Origin: Lomentospora prolificans
Lineage: Eukaryota; Ascomycota; Sordariomycetes; Microascales; Microascaceae
Assembly: GCA_029532625.1 (NCBI GenBank)
Contig: JARFXM010000004.1
Coordinates: 124,001 to 188,000, forward strand
Direction: 5' to 3'
Length of the DNA stretch: 64,000 nucleotides
Shown here: one piece after another, positions 1 through 10,391 of the stretch
How positions within the stretch are numbered: the stretch's first letter is position 1
How the letters are laid out: each line of letters begins with the position of its first letter
Position numbers and translations under genes: made by a program
The notes under the pieces: model-generated
Database searches by the model: none
What the model saw: the letters and a program-made list of their open reading frames with translations, nothing else
What the model was told of the DNA's origin: nothing

Positions 1-2143
1 ACACGGAGATCCCCGAAGATGCGGCGGCCAAGGCTTAGGCACATGAGGACCTGCCTGCCGTTTATTCGGCACTATGACAACTTCCCCTTTTTCTATATCG
101 TTCTACTTCCCGACTGCACAGGAATTGTTAGCAGTGAGACTGCTCTGCGAATCGGTACTGATGAGATAGTGAAGATTCGAGGCCGTGTCGTGGCAGGTCT
201 CACCCACCTCGTGCACTCTTGTGCTTAAATCATATCCCTCAGACAGTCCTCACTGGCGCCAACGTCATCGGGCCCTTATCCGAGCTCTACAACCAGTACT
301 GCGGGTAGAGGCTCAAGAACCTCGAAGAGGGCATTTGCCAAAAGCGCAAGGTGGAGCGCGCCCACGAGATCGCCAAGCGTGACTTTGACATCCAGGCCAT
401 CATATTCTAGATAACAGAGCAGAGAGACTTCCTCAAAGCTATGCTTGATAAAGTGTACGAGGTCGACGAGAATTGAAATTAGACTTCACGAGAACAAAAA
501 AGGGCCCAGATGTCTCTGGCATGGTCGGTAGAGGTCTACGGCCAGAATGTCGCCCACGTACGAGCCAGTCTGTAGAGGGATAGTCAATAAGGTGTCCGGG
601 CTTGATGGAAAACTTACCCGTGTCTTATTACTACGCCTTGCCATTAGTGAAACCATCGTTTCAATCATTACTTCCACAGAATTATGTCTGTCTAATACAA
701 TGAGCCATAAGTGATCTCTGGCAACGTCCGCAAACACTACGCGATAATCACCGAGGTATCCCCCACAGTAGGCTAACCGAGAACGGAAAAGGTTGCGACC
801 GAGAAATCAATATTTGACGTTTGTCGTGATGTCGCATCGCGTCTAACGTAAGGGGCATCTTGCACCTACATATCCTATATTATCGATCCCGATAGCTGGG
901 TTGCTAGCTCTTCGCAACCCGAGCCCGTTCGTTGGTCGGCTTGCGATTATTTATGCCGGCTGCTCAGGGTTCCCCACACAAGTTTTCTGTACATCGCACG
1001 AAGAGCAAGAGTACGGTTTGTTCAGCCGCATTTGCATATGTGGGTGTTGAAGTATTAGCTTCGCAGCCGGATCGATTACCGGAAGCAATCACTTCCCACA
1101 AGCTCTGCCAGCTAGCGTTGCAGTCCTTGATCACGCTGAAGACGCTCGGCGTTTGGGCGTCGTAGCAAACATCGAAAGGGTGTTAAATGGCTCGGCAGTC
1201 ACGGGCAAGTGAAGAAGCCAGAACACCTTGAAAATGGCTTTGTTATCGCCCGAATCAATGAGGATCCGAACACTCAGCAAGGGCGGCTATTATGGGTTAA
1301 AGACGACCTAGCTCGCGTGGTGATGCAATGATATCATTACGTCTCCTGTAGGTGATGCTTTCCCAAGGTCGGAACAACACGCAGAGATAGCTTTGCCACG
1401 CTTTTGATAATCGCAAGAATTTCCAATTTTATCCATGCCACAAGAGAGTTAGAGCATATATGGACAAGGGTCCAAATGTATGTGACAAGTAGGGTCTGCA
1501 AAGTGCCTCGGCTCCTAGTGCAGTGCGCCTTGGCAAGGAATTATTATCTGTCGTTGGGAGAGCTGCACACGTTCTTTGTTTCTCATCTCGTCCGAAACGA
1601 TGAGTTGAATGAGAAGTCAAGGAAAAAAAGATGATGAAATAGTCGATATTCGGCGATGACGCCAACTCGTATTTTCAGGCGGCCTAACGAGATCACTATC
1701 CGTTCGAAGGGACCACGCCGCGCTTTTGCCTCTGGCGTCTTTGTGTTTCCCCAATTATTCCAGATCAGGATAGTTTTGAGTACCCGTAGCGTGGCTAACC
1801 CGGCTCCCCTCCCCGCAAGATTTACGTGGCTCGACCATATGAAGCTAGACATCTTTTACGTTGCCGCCGCCCTTGGTAACAGCATTGCATTGCATGGCTA
1901 GCGTTGCTAGTGATCCAAAGGATGACACTTCTAGGGCATAGATGGGATCGAACCAGCTCCATTTTCAGTCTCTATGAGGTTGACATTAGACGGAAACATC
2001 GGAGGTTGAACATATATTTAAGGCCCTTGTGGAGCAACCTCCAAAGTCCCAATAACATGCTTTCCAGTTCATCCCATCTTCCACCTGTCTCTTAAGGTTA
2101 GCCGCCAATACCACTACCCAGTCACGCATTTCCACCATTCACC
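1..2143. other. Gene-poor left end
   Basis: No convincing gene. Reading frames are short and unconserved. Around positions 270-475 a plus-strand frame with two in-frame stops has the look of a coiled, charged protein remnant (Leu/Glu/Lys-rich), but I cannot name a family. The last part (from about 2040) is the cutinase promoter and 5' UTR. Confidence 0.5.
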
Positions 2144-3085
2144 ATGCGCTTCTTCGCTGCTGCTGCTCTTTGTGCAATCTTGGTCTCTGGCCAGCAAATC
2201 CAGTGCGCCACAGGCCTTCAGCTCTTCGTCTCCCGCGGCACTGGCGAGGCCCCGGGCCAGGGCGTGACTGGAAACATTACCCAAGCCGTCCTTGGGTTGA
2301 TTCCGGGGTCGAGCGTGCAATCCATTGACTACCCAGCTACCCTAGAAAACCCCTCGTACTTTGACTCGGTGCGCAATGGGACAAAGACTCTAAGAGAAAG
2401 CCTGATTGAATACACAAGCGCATGCCCTAACACCAAGATCGCCGTGTTAGGCTATTCACAGGCAAGGTAGCCGAGGTTTCCTATACAGATCACCGACTGA
2501 TAGTCTCTTAGGGTGCCCAAATCACTAGCAATACCCTCTGTGGTATCAATATCGCGTGGTCTCCGTATCCTGACACTGACGGGAACTTGGCACCCCTGGA
2601 CCAAGCTGTTACAAAGAACGGTAAGAGTAAAAGAATCCCACAACGGAATTCAACATAAGCTAACTCGGAGCACAAAAAGTCGTTGCCGCCGTCCTGTTCG
2701 GCGACCCGACCCATTCGGCCGAGGCCTCTTATAAGAGAGGCACTGCCCAGAACAGCGGCGTAGGTGCTCCGCTCAGTCAACCTTTGGCAAACTTATGCCT
2801 AACGTATCGTTGCAGATGTTCAACCGTCCCGACATCAGCGCATGTGAGGCCCTCGGAAACCGAATCATCTCATACTGCGACCAGGGCGACGTCTTCTGCG
2901 ACGCTGGCTCCCAGCCCTTGCCTTCGGCGCACTACTTCTACGTCCAGGTTTATGGTCAACAAGTGATTCAATATATCGTTCAGCAGTATCAGTCTAGCAA
3001 CGAGCCGCCGAGCTCTACTACCACAACCTGCGCCACTTCCCGTAGAGGCCGCCCCACACGTCGTCCCAGGCCTAGGTCTTCGTAA
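2144..3085 (+). CDS. Secreted cutinase / acetylxylan esterase (CE5 family)
   Basis: Serine esterase of the cutinase/acetylxylan esterase family, secreted, acting on plant cutin or acetylated xylan. Model: exons 2144-2461, 2512-2620, 2680-2759, 2816-3085, giving about 258 aa. A signal peptide covers residues 1-17 or so. The nucleophile motif G-Y-S-Q-G is assembled across the first intron; the catalytic Asp lies in D-Q-G-D-V-F-C-D and the His in A-H-Y-F-Y. Intron 1 only restores the motif if it starts with GC (CAG|GCAAGG) and ends TTAG, so it is a GC-AG intron; a GT start four bases later breaks the frame. The C-terminus continues past the usual end into a Ser/Thr stretch and an Arg/Pro-rich basic tail with no CBM. 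Family is secure; cutin versus xylan as substrate cannot be decided by eye. Confidence 0.88.
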
Positions 3086-4118
3086 GGCACCAATTTTACG
3101 AAGCCGGCAACTTGGTCGTGGCATCCCTAAGGCAGGTTCGATATCTTAGGAGGGGGTTCCCACGGCACTTATGTCTAATTTATGGATCACCGCGCCTCGG
3201 CAAAGGTTATTCAGGTGTGTCGTTGTACGGCGCCATCCATATCCCCATTGGCATCGTCATATGAGCGAACGATAGTTGGATACCTTCGGATACCCGGCTT
3301 TCGAAGGGTGGGAGAGGTTGAATTGGAGGACCTTGACACTGCCCAGGGTAAGGAGCGCCGCTTTTCCATGCTTAAACTGAGTGGGTGTCTTATGTAGATG
3401 AACAGCCATGGATACTTGGAATGTGAAAAGGACCTTGCCATGGTATCGCGCCTATTAAGTTCGATGAGCCTGCTGATGGAAGCCGGAAGGTTTCGGCTAG
3501 GAATGGTGTCGTTCGGTTTTGCTGACGCGCGGGACACATGACAATATAGGATGGGCATATGTCGAGGATGTTGAGTACCAATTTCCATATTATAATACAT
3601 ATTAGCTATGCGGAACGATCTATGCTCTCTTTCTCACCGAAAGCACCTCAAATGTGTATATTCTATCAATGCACTCTATTTTCGGTGAGACACCGGTATT
3701 AACGGTGCTATTATACGTTCAACCGCTTCACATTGCGACTTTCGGAGCCGCAGTTGGACGGGATGGGTATCGAGGAATATTTGGCAAGGAAGATGAGGAT
3801 CAATTTAGATCCTGGAAAGGAAAGGAGCAGGCGGCATCATTAGTGTATCGGTATATACCCACTCCTGAGAAGCGCTATTCTCAAGGTTGTGCGTGAGTGG
3901 TGAGGTGGTCGAATGATATTCTAGCACATTTTTGGATGGATGCATCATCTTCAGGCCGTGAAGTGACTTGGGATATGCTACGAGGAAGCGTCTCTCGGAT
4001 CAAAACACCCTGCATTCGTCCTCGCCAGAGCTTTACTGGAGAACCTAACAAAGTGGTGCTAATACAGAACCCGTCCAAGTGACTCTCTTATCCAAGTATA
4101 TGATACAGATTGCAGGGT
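3086..4118. other. Intergenic, no gene seen
   Basis: Downstream of the cutinase and downstream of the minus-strand beta-glucosidase. Open frames here (for example minus 3211-3600) have no recognisable domain or splice support. Confidence 0.5.
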
Positions 4119-5656
4119 TTACTTCCTCTGGTCAACTAACTGACTCAACAGCAATGCTGACCTTTTAGGCGTTCTTTCCAAGGTCTCATAGTCTGTATAA
4201 GTCACTCCGAACCTGACCCTGTACCCGTCAGACCATTCAAGGTTGTCCATCAGGGACCAAGCAAAGTACCCCTCAACAACCGCGCCGTCTTCGTTGATGG
4301 CTTTTCCGACGGCATCCAAGTGGTCTTCGAAGTACTTGATTCTGTAATCATCCTGTACAGACTCCTCGCGCGTCATTTTATCTTCTCCGGGGCACGGGCA
4401 CCCGTTTTCGGTAATGACGATCGGCTTGCGGTAGAGCTTGTACACGCGTGATAAATGTTTTCGGAAAAGGTTGGGGCATGACCGCAGCCAATGGATACCA
4501 CTCTCTGAACCCACTTCTTCTCCGACCTTGTTGGACTGGAGTTCATCAAGGTTGCCGATGTAGTCGGTATCTGGTGCTGGGGAATCGCGGTGACGCGCGA
4601 ATTGGCCGGTGTAATAATTCATGCCATAGAAGTCACATTCTGCAGACTGTAGCAGGGCCATTTCATCGGATGAGAAAGTAGGTAGGCGATCCCTGAGCTG
4701 ATCCCTCATGCACTGAGGATAATCCTGCCCCAAGCTATAACTACGTCAGTATACTAGACCCTAGTATAGTTGATTGCCTGCGGAAAAGGTACTCACAATA
4801 TTGGATTGGCAAACCACCCAATATGGAACTGCATTCTCCGCTCAGCTGCCTCGACATCTTTGGGTTCGTTGGCGTCCCATGGCTCGTAGTAATCACCGTT
4901 TAACGAAACCCCAATTTGGCCTTTTTGCGACTGACGGAAATCCTTTTTATAGGCCGCGACAGCTCGGGCATGGCTCATAATCAAAGCTTTACCGACGATC
5001 CACGGTTCCGTCGATGTGTCACCCTCTGTGGATTGGGGGTTGATGCTGCTCCGTCCTGGAGCATTGCCTCCAGTCGCATAGCCCTACAGGTCACGATTAG
5101 CATAGGCGCGCAACTGGGCTGACAAGATACTTACAAATATGGCGACAATCCAAGGCTCATTGAGCGTTATCCAGTGCTTTACACGATCTCCAAATCGCTC
5201 GTAACACAGCCTTGCATAGCGCTCGAAATCTTTCTGAGACTCGTCCACACTCAACCATCCACCATAGCGGTCATGAAGCCCCTGAGGCAAGTCCCAGTGA
5301 TACAAAGTCACCCACGGAGTAATCCCCCGAGCAAGGCAGCCATCGATGAGCCGATTATAGAAAGCGATGCCAGCCTCGTTGACAGGGTCATCCCTTCCAC
5401 CTAGGGGAATGACGCGAGACCATGATATTGAGAAGCGATACATATCAGATCCGTATTTCTTCAGCAGATCGAGGTCTTCCTCGAGATGGTGGTAGTGGTC
5501 GCATGCGATATCGCCATTGGCACCCTTGGTGCGGGTAGGCTCAAGATGGCAAAACGTATCCCAAATGGAAGGGCCACGACCATCTTCGGCAACAGCACCC
5601 TCAACCTGGTAAGATGCGGTTGCGAAACCGAGCCTAAAGTTAGCGGGAAGAGGCAT
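4119..5656 (-). CDS. GH1 beta-glucosidase, probably intracellular
   Basis: Retaining beta-glucosidase of glycoside hydrolase family 1, releasing glucose from short beta-glucosides. Model on the minus strand: exons 5656-5135, 5083-4797, 4734-4119, about 474 aa, the normal length for fungal cytosolic GH1 enzymes. The start ATG (5656) opens directly into the barrel (P-A-N-F-x-x-G-F-A-T-A-S-Y-Q) with no signal peptide, so it should work in the cytosol. The acid/base Glu is in T-L-N-E-P, just before intron 1; the nucleophile Glu is in I-T-E-N-G; the substrate-binding W-S-x-x-D-N-x-E-W is near the C-terminus. It is divergent from an MFS sugar transporter 552 bp away, the arrangement seen for cellodextrin and lactose use genes in fungi, which suggests it hydrolyses an imported disaccharide. 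Confidence 0.93.
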
Positions 5657-6208
5657 TATGAGTGAAATGTAATTGGAGAACGGAATGGGATAATGAAAGG
5701 GTATGCCGGCATCTGGAGAAACTTGAGCCGAGCAAACCATCGCCCCATGCTTTCTTATACCATTAAGAATTGGAGACCGAGGTGAATAATTCTCAGAAGC
5801 AAAGGAACGAGCTCCGTTTGTGGGAAGGATCGCCGTTGTAAATTCCCGTGCATAATTCTCCGATAAATCACACGCCGTCTGTAAATATCCGATTCTCCGC
5901 CCGATTTCCACGAGATCGATCCACACAGTTATTCCCCATGGGGGAGATAATTGTGGAGAAAGGAGAAGTCTTGTTTGCCCCGTCAAGCTGGTTCCATGAA
6001 ACCTCGGAATCTCTCCTATGCCTCTTCTTGACTGGGCTTTCCGCTGTGTTGGGGTATATAACATGCCATGTGCCTCGCCCAGGGAGTTGCGCATTAATAG
6101 CCCCGGGGCTTGTTATCGAGACCTTCAACTGTGAATTGCTTTGCCATCAGCCCTTGAGTTCCAAAGTTAACCGCGACCGCTCGTCCTTGTCCTTATATCC
6201 GCTTCACC
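5657..6208. promoter_or_regulatory. Shared divergent promoter of GH1 and sugar transporter
   Basis: The 552 bp between the two start codons must carry both promoters. A TATA-like TATATAA lies at about 6054-6060 on the transporter side. Matches to the CreA/CRE-1 consensus SYGGRG are seen at 5953-5958 (GTGGAG) and in the palindrome CCCCGGGG at 6101-6108, consistent with glucose repression, but such short sites are common by chance. No CGG-N6-CCG copy was found here. Confidence 0.45.
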
Positions 6209-7821
6209 ATGGCTCCCAAGGCCGCTCAGGCTACGGAGGACATCCAGTCTCCGATCGACTTGGACACGGTACCGCCGTTCTGGAAGCGAAAGAATGGAAT
6301 TCTCCTCTACTTTCTACTCACGTCGTCTCTTTTCGCCAGTATGGCCCTGGGAATTGACGGGTAAGTTTACGAATGTGTCCTCAACTCCTCTATTTGGCGA
6401 CATCAAGATGCTAATAACTCGAATGGCGCTGTAGGAGCATGACCAACGCCCTGCAGACGCTGGGGAGCTGGCAGGACAAGTTCGGCAATCCCGTCGGCTC
6501 CAAACTGGGCTTCTTCGGCGCTTCTAACGCCATTGGCGGTGTCATCCCCTTTATCTTTCTTGGCTGGATCGGCGACGTCGCCGGTCGTCGCGTCCCGACC
6601 GCATTGGGATCCATCATCATTATCGCCGGCGTCATTGTACAGTTCTTTGCAACCTCGCTCAACATGTTTATTGGCGGCAAGATTGTCCTGGGAATCGGCT
6701 CTTCCCTCATCCAGATGGGCGCTCCCGTCTTGGTAACCGAGTTGTCTCATCCGAAGGAGCGAGTACAAATCACGACACTGTACAACACCAACATCGTCTT
6801 GGGATATGTCATTGGAGCGTGGGCCACGTATGGATGCTTTCGAATCGAGAGCGATTGGTCGTGGAAACTCCCTACGCTCGTCCAGATCATTCCCTCTGCC
6901 TACCAGCTTGTCCTCATTTTCTTCTGCCCAGAATCTCCGCGTTGGTTAATCGCAAAGGGCAAAGTGGAAAAGGCGCGGGCGATTCTTGTCAAATATCACG
7001 GTCAGTGCGATCCCGAGAGCGAGCTTGTCAAGTTCGAATGCGCCGAGATTCAGCAGGCTATCGCCAAGGAAGCCGAACAAAACATGAGCTGGAAAGACTT
7101 TTTCTCGTCTATCCCCAACCTCAAGCGAATCGGTCTCTGCTTTGCCACTGCACTATTCAGTCAAAGCTCCGGTAATTTGCTCGTCTCCAACTATCTGACG
7201 CAGATCCTCAAGGACACTGGGATCGAGGCCGAGAAGGATGTCACCCTGGTCAATGGCATGGTCACAGTTTGGCAGTACATTGTTGCCATTGCCGTCACGC
7301 TCTTGGTCGATCGCTTCAAGCGACGTACTTTCTTCCTTACTGGCTCCGGTGGTGTCCTTGTTACCTTTATTATGTGGACCATTGCTGCGAAGAAGTATCT
7401 CGACGGATCGCTTGCCGCTGGCCGCGTGGTCCTTGCCTGCATCTTCCTCTTCCAGGGTTTCTACACCTTTGGCTGGACGAACTTGGTCGTGACCTATCCG
7501 CTTGAAATCGTCACGTACCAAATGCGAGCCAAGACTTGGGCTTTCGTGCTGCTTACTATTCAGGTCGCTTCAATTTTCGGCGGCTATGTCAATCCTATCG
7601 GATTAGATGGCATCGGCTGGAAATTCTACATTTACTACTGTGTCTGGGTAGCGTTCATCTTCCTAATTGTCTACTTCTTCTTCGTCGAGACCTCGGGTCC
7701 TACCTTGGAGGAGCTCACCTACCTGTTCGAAGGAAAGGACGCTAAGCAGGAGCTGGCCAAGGAGATTGAGATCAAGAAGGAGGAGCAAGATTTTGTTCAC
7801 GAAAACGAAAAAGACGTTTAG
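6209..7821 (+). CDS. MFS sugar:H+ symporter (lactose/cellodextrin permease type)
   Basis: Twelve-helix sugar porter of the major facilitator superfamily, plasma membrane. Exons 6209-6360 and 6435-7821 give about 512 aa. Family signatures: G-W-I-G-D-V-A-G-R-R between helices 2 and 3, P-E-S-P-R-W-L after helix 6 followed by the large cytosolic loop, and V-E-T-S-G-P-T-L-E-E after helix 12. The short N-terminus and the wording around helix 4-5 are closer to fungal lactose/cellodextrin permeases than to hexose transporters (judged from memory). It is divergent from the GH1 gene and its stop codon is only 22 bp from the stop of the convergent Zn2Cys6 regulator. Likely job: import of the disaccharide that the GH1 enzyme cleaves. 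The substrate itself is inference. Confidence 0.9.
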
Positions 7822-7843
7822 GAAGTTAGTACTCTCGTACATA

Positions 7844-9903
7844 TTACCTTGGGGTATCTAAAGGTGGAACTATTTCATGTACAAGCGTTGACGTATTGCG
7901 AAGAGCAGCAGAGGCCTTTGAGTCCAACCGGGTGAGCAGATCAAGGAGGACGGTAAAATCACTGCGAGCCCGAGCGGCAATGAGGGGAGATCCGCTCCGA
8001 TGCATGATTTCCAGGAGGCTAGCTCCAATGAGCCGTATCTTTTCCACCTAGAGTAGAACGTCAGCTTAGTTCCGGTACGCGAAAATCTCCATCATCCGCA
8101 GGTCCGCTTACATATGGTTCGCCATTGACCTGCAACGACCAGAAAGGAGCCTCTTGGATCACACGGAGCATGTCACGGGCAATTTCCGTCTTGCGTAGAT
8201 CGGCATGCTCGATGCCAGTGCGATAATAGGGCAGTTCTTCCAGCTTCTGCGTGATAACCATTCTGAGGCAATGAGCTGAGACTTGGAGATTTGCGCACTG
8301 GATGAGGAATTGCTTAGCCTGCGTGGTTTCTTTCGATCCTCCGACCAGCGACGCAAATGTGTACGATTGAAGATAGGGCGGGAGGTCATCGAGGCAAGTG
8401 ATGAAGCGTATATAGCTAGCATCTAGACGATTTTTCTGCTCCGCCGTCAGGGCAAGCAAGGGTTGTTGGTGACTGTTAGACATGGAAATGTCGTTTTGCT
8501 GTTGTCGTTCTCGCAGAAACCTCAACTCTAGCAACAAATCGGAGGCGTTTTGCCATAGCCTAAGATTTGCGTTGAATCCCTCGATGCACGTCTTGCGCGT
8601 GACTTCCGAGTTGGTTGAAACCGAGTTATTCCCAGGCGATAAAATGGGCGCCTCGTCCTCGACGCCTGTCGGATACGACGTGGTGATGCCCGATTCGAAC
8701 GAGAATTTGTGAATCGTGATAGGACGATTATTCAGAATGGCGGCCGACTTATCGCCCATGTATACGATCCAAAAAGCTCGGCGACGGAGCTCGGCTTCGA
8801 GGGGGACTAGGGCTTCTAGCGACGATTCTTGATTCAATTGCATGACTTGGGCGAGGCGCGTGGCTTCCCCAAATATATGCCAGGAATACTTGGGTTTGCC
8901 GGCCGCGTGGAGACAATTCGAGTGGAAGTATCGGATAGTGATGGAATTTGCATTGGGATTTTCGAGATCCGCTTCAAGGTAATGATTGAGACACCCGCGG
9001 GACGCCTCAAGGAAGACATCGGCCACGGCTTGACCTTGTAGAAAGAGATCTTTGGGAAGCAGAAACGCCGCCTCGGCGCATACGGCCGTGATCAGGGCGA
9101 ATGCGGTTTCAGGCCATATTTCTAGCAAGCCCGAGGCATTTTCTATTAGAGTCTCGGGTCTAGGGAATCCTCTCGTGAAGTAGAAGAGGGAATCACGAAG
9201 ACTTGGTTCATGAACCAAAGGCGTGAGGGGATAAAGGTACTCAAAGAACAAATCGAAGCACCTCGTCACAAGGTGTTCCAAATCATTCGTGACAAAAGCC
9301 AACGCTCCCCTGAGGTTCTGCCACCTTCGCAGGGCTGACAGGCCATGTGTCGTCGATGCATCGGTTCCCACTGGAGGGCTCTGTATGGTGGGCGGCGACA
9401 GCCCAAGATCGACATTCAGGGGTCGCGTTGAGTCCCACTGCGCGGAAGCATCAGTAGCATGTGGAGATGTGGAGGAAGCGGTGGCGTTGGAGATGGCTGT
9501 CAATTCCGCGATGGGGTTTCTTCCAGGGCACGATGGAGCCTGTGCGGCTTCGGCACCTGCACAAGTCCTTTTACGTCGGACCTTTGGTCCTCTTCTCGCA
9601 ACCGGTAATTCGAATTTGCAGGGGGTTCCCGATTCGTGGCAATTGGTGCAGCGTTGTTGGCCAGACTCTGAAAAATCGCACTAAAACATAAGATCCCGTT
9701 GGCATGCTTCATTTCCCCGTTGGATTTCTCCGATGAGACGTCTGCTGCTGGCTGGGCTTCCGTGAAGGGTGTCGGATCGGACTCACCTTTGCTTTCCGCC
9801 GACGACACCGGTCGCACGCCCTGGTGCTGGTGGATCTCCTGTGCGCTGGCGTGTGCGTGTCGGGGGATTGAGGTGAAGTTGGAGTTGCGCCAGGATCCAT
9901 CAT
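7844..9903 (-). CDS. Zn2Cys6 transcription factor with fungal-specific TF domain
   Basis: Nuclear DNA-binding regulator. Minus-strand exons 9903-9787, 9680-8112, 8047-7844, about 629 aa. The binuclear zinc cluster is split by intron 1: A-C-D-R-C-R-R-R-K-A-K ends exon 1 and the next cysteine opens exon 2; the remaining C-T-N-C and G-T-P-C complete C-x2-C-x6-C ... C-x2-C-x6-C. A basic Arg/Lys linker follows. The middle homology region carries L-Y-P-L-T-P-L-V-H-E and F-G-E-A-T-R-L-A-Q, typical of PF04082. It lies between the transporter (convergent, 22 bp apart) and the GH162-like gene (divergent, 488 bp apart), so it is the obvious candidate pathway regulator for the cluster. No symbol is given because the ortholog cannot be named by eye. 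Confidence 0.92.
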
Positions 9904-10391
9904 GAAAGGTCGTAGGGGAATTGAGAAGGGGATGGCTAGCTGGCGAGAAGGAAAAACAGGTTTTCACGGAGAGCTACGCGGATATATCACTGTCAAATAC
10001 TTTGTCAGGTTGACCGGAAATTCCCGCCTAGCGTCAAGTATTCCTCCTATTCTCCGCAGGCTTGTCGATCAGCTCCGGATTGGGATTATTAGCGCACATC
10101 CGTAAAGTGGGAAGCGGGGCTAAACGCTAGAGAGAACCCTAGAAACCGGGTTGAATGTTGGAGTCTGGGGTAGCTCAGCTTCTATCATCGGGCAGGACGA
10201 CGAAGGATGGGGTAATGGAGTAGCTTGATCGGCGAGTGGGCGTATGCAAGTATCGATCGGAGAAGGATTTCATCTTGGCATCGAGAGCTGGCTATAAAAA
10301 GGTAAACATCACCGAGCTTCTTTACTCTGAAGGGTCAAACAGAGCAAGAGTCAAAGCCGTTCAAGACTCCTGATATCGTACATATATCATT
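9904..10391. promoter_or_regulatory. Divergent promoter of regulator and GH162-like gene
   Basis: The 488 bp region serves the Zn2Cys6 gene (minus) and the GH162-like gene (plus). A clean TATAAAA lies at 10293-10299, about 93 bp before the plus-strand ATG. An inverted CGG-N6-CCG is present at 10015-10026. Confidence 0.55.
10015..10026. promoter_or_regulatory. CGG-N6-CCG inverted repeat, possible Zn2Cys6 site
   Basis: CGG and CCG half-sites separated by AAATTC, the geometry bound by some Zn2Cys6 dimers (for example Ppr1). Placed in the regulator/GH162-like promoter, it could be an auto-regulatory or pathway site. It is a single copy and is not repeated in the GH1/transporter promoter, so the evidence is weak. 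Confidence 0.3.

Noticed and set aside
3211..3600. 129-codon minus-strand frame after the cutinase
   Set aside because: No domain, no coding bias and no splice support.
8482..9684. Plus-strand frames of 70-131 codons across the Zn2Cys6 gene
   Set aside because: They are antisense shadows of the regulator exons, with no domain or promoter of their own.
10171..10245. Possible tRNA suggested by TAGCTCAG
   Set aside because: No acceptor stem, anticodon arm or TTCRA box at the right spacing.
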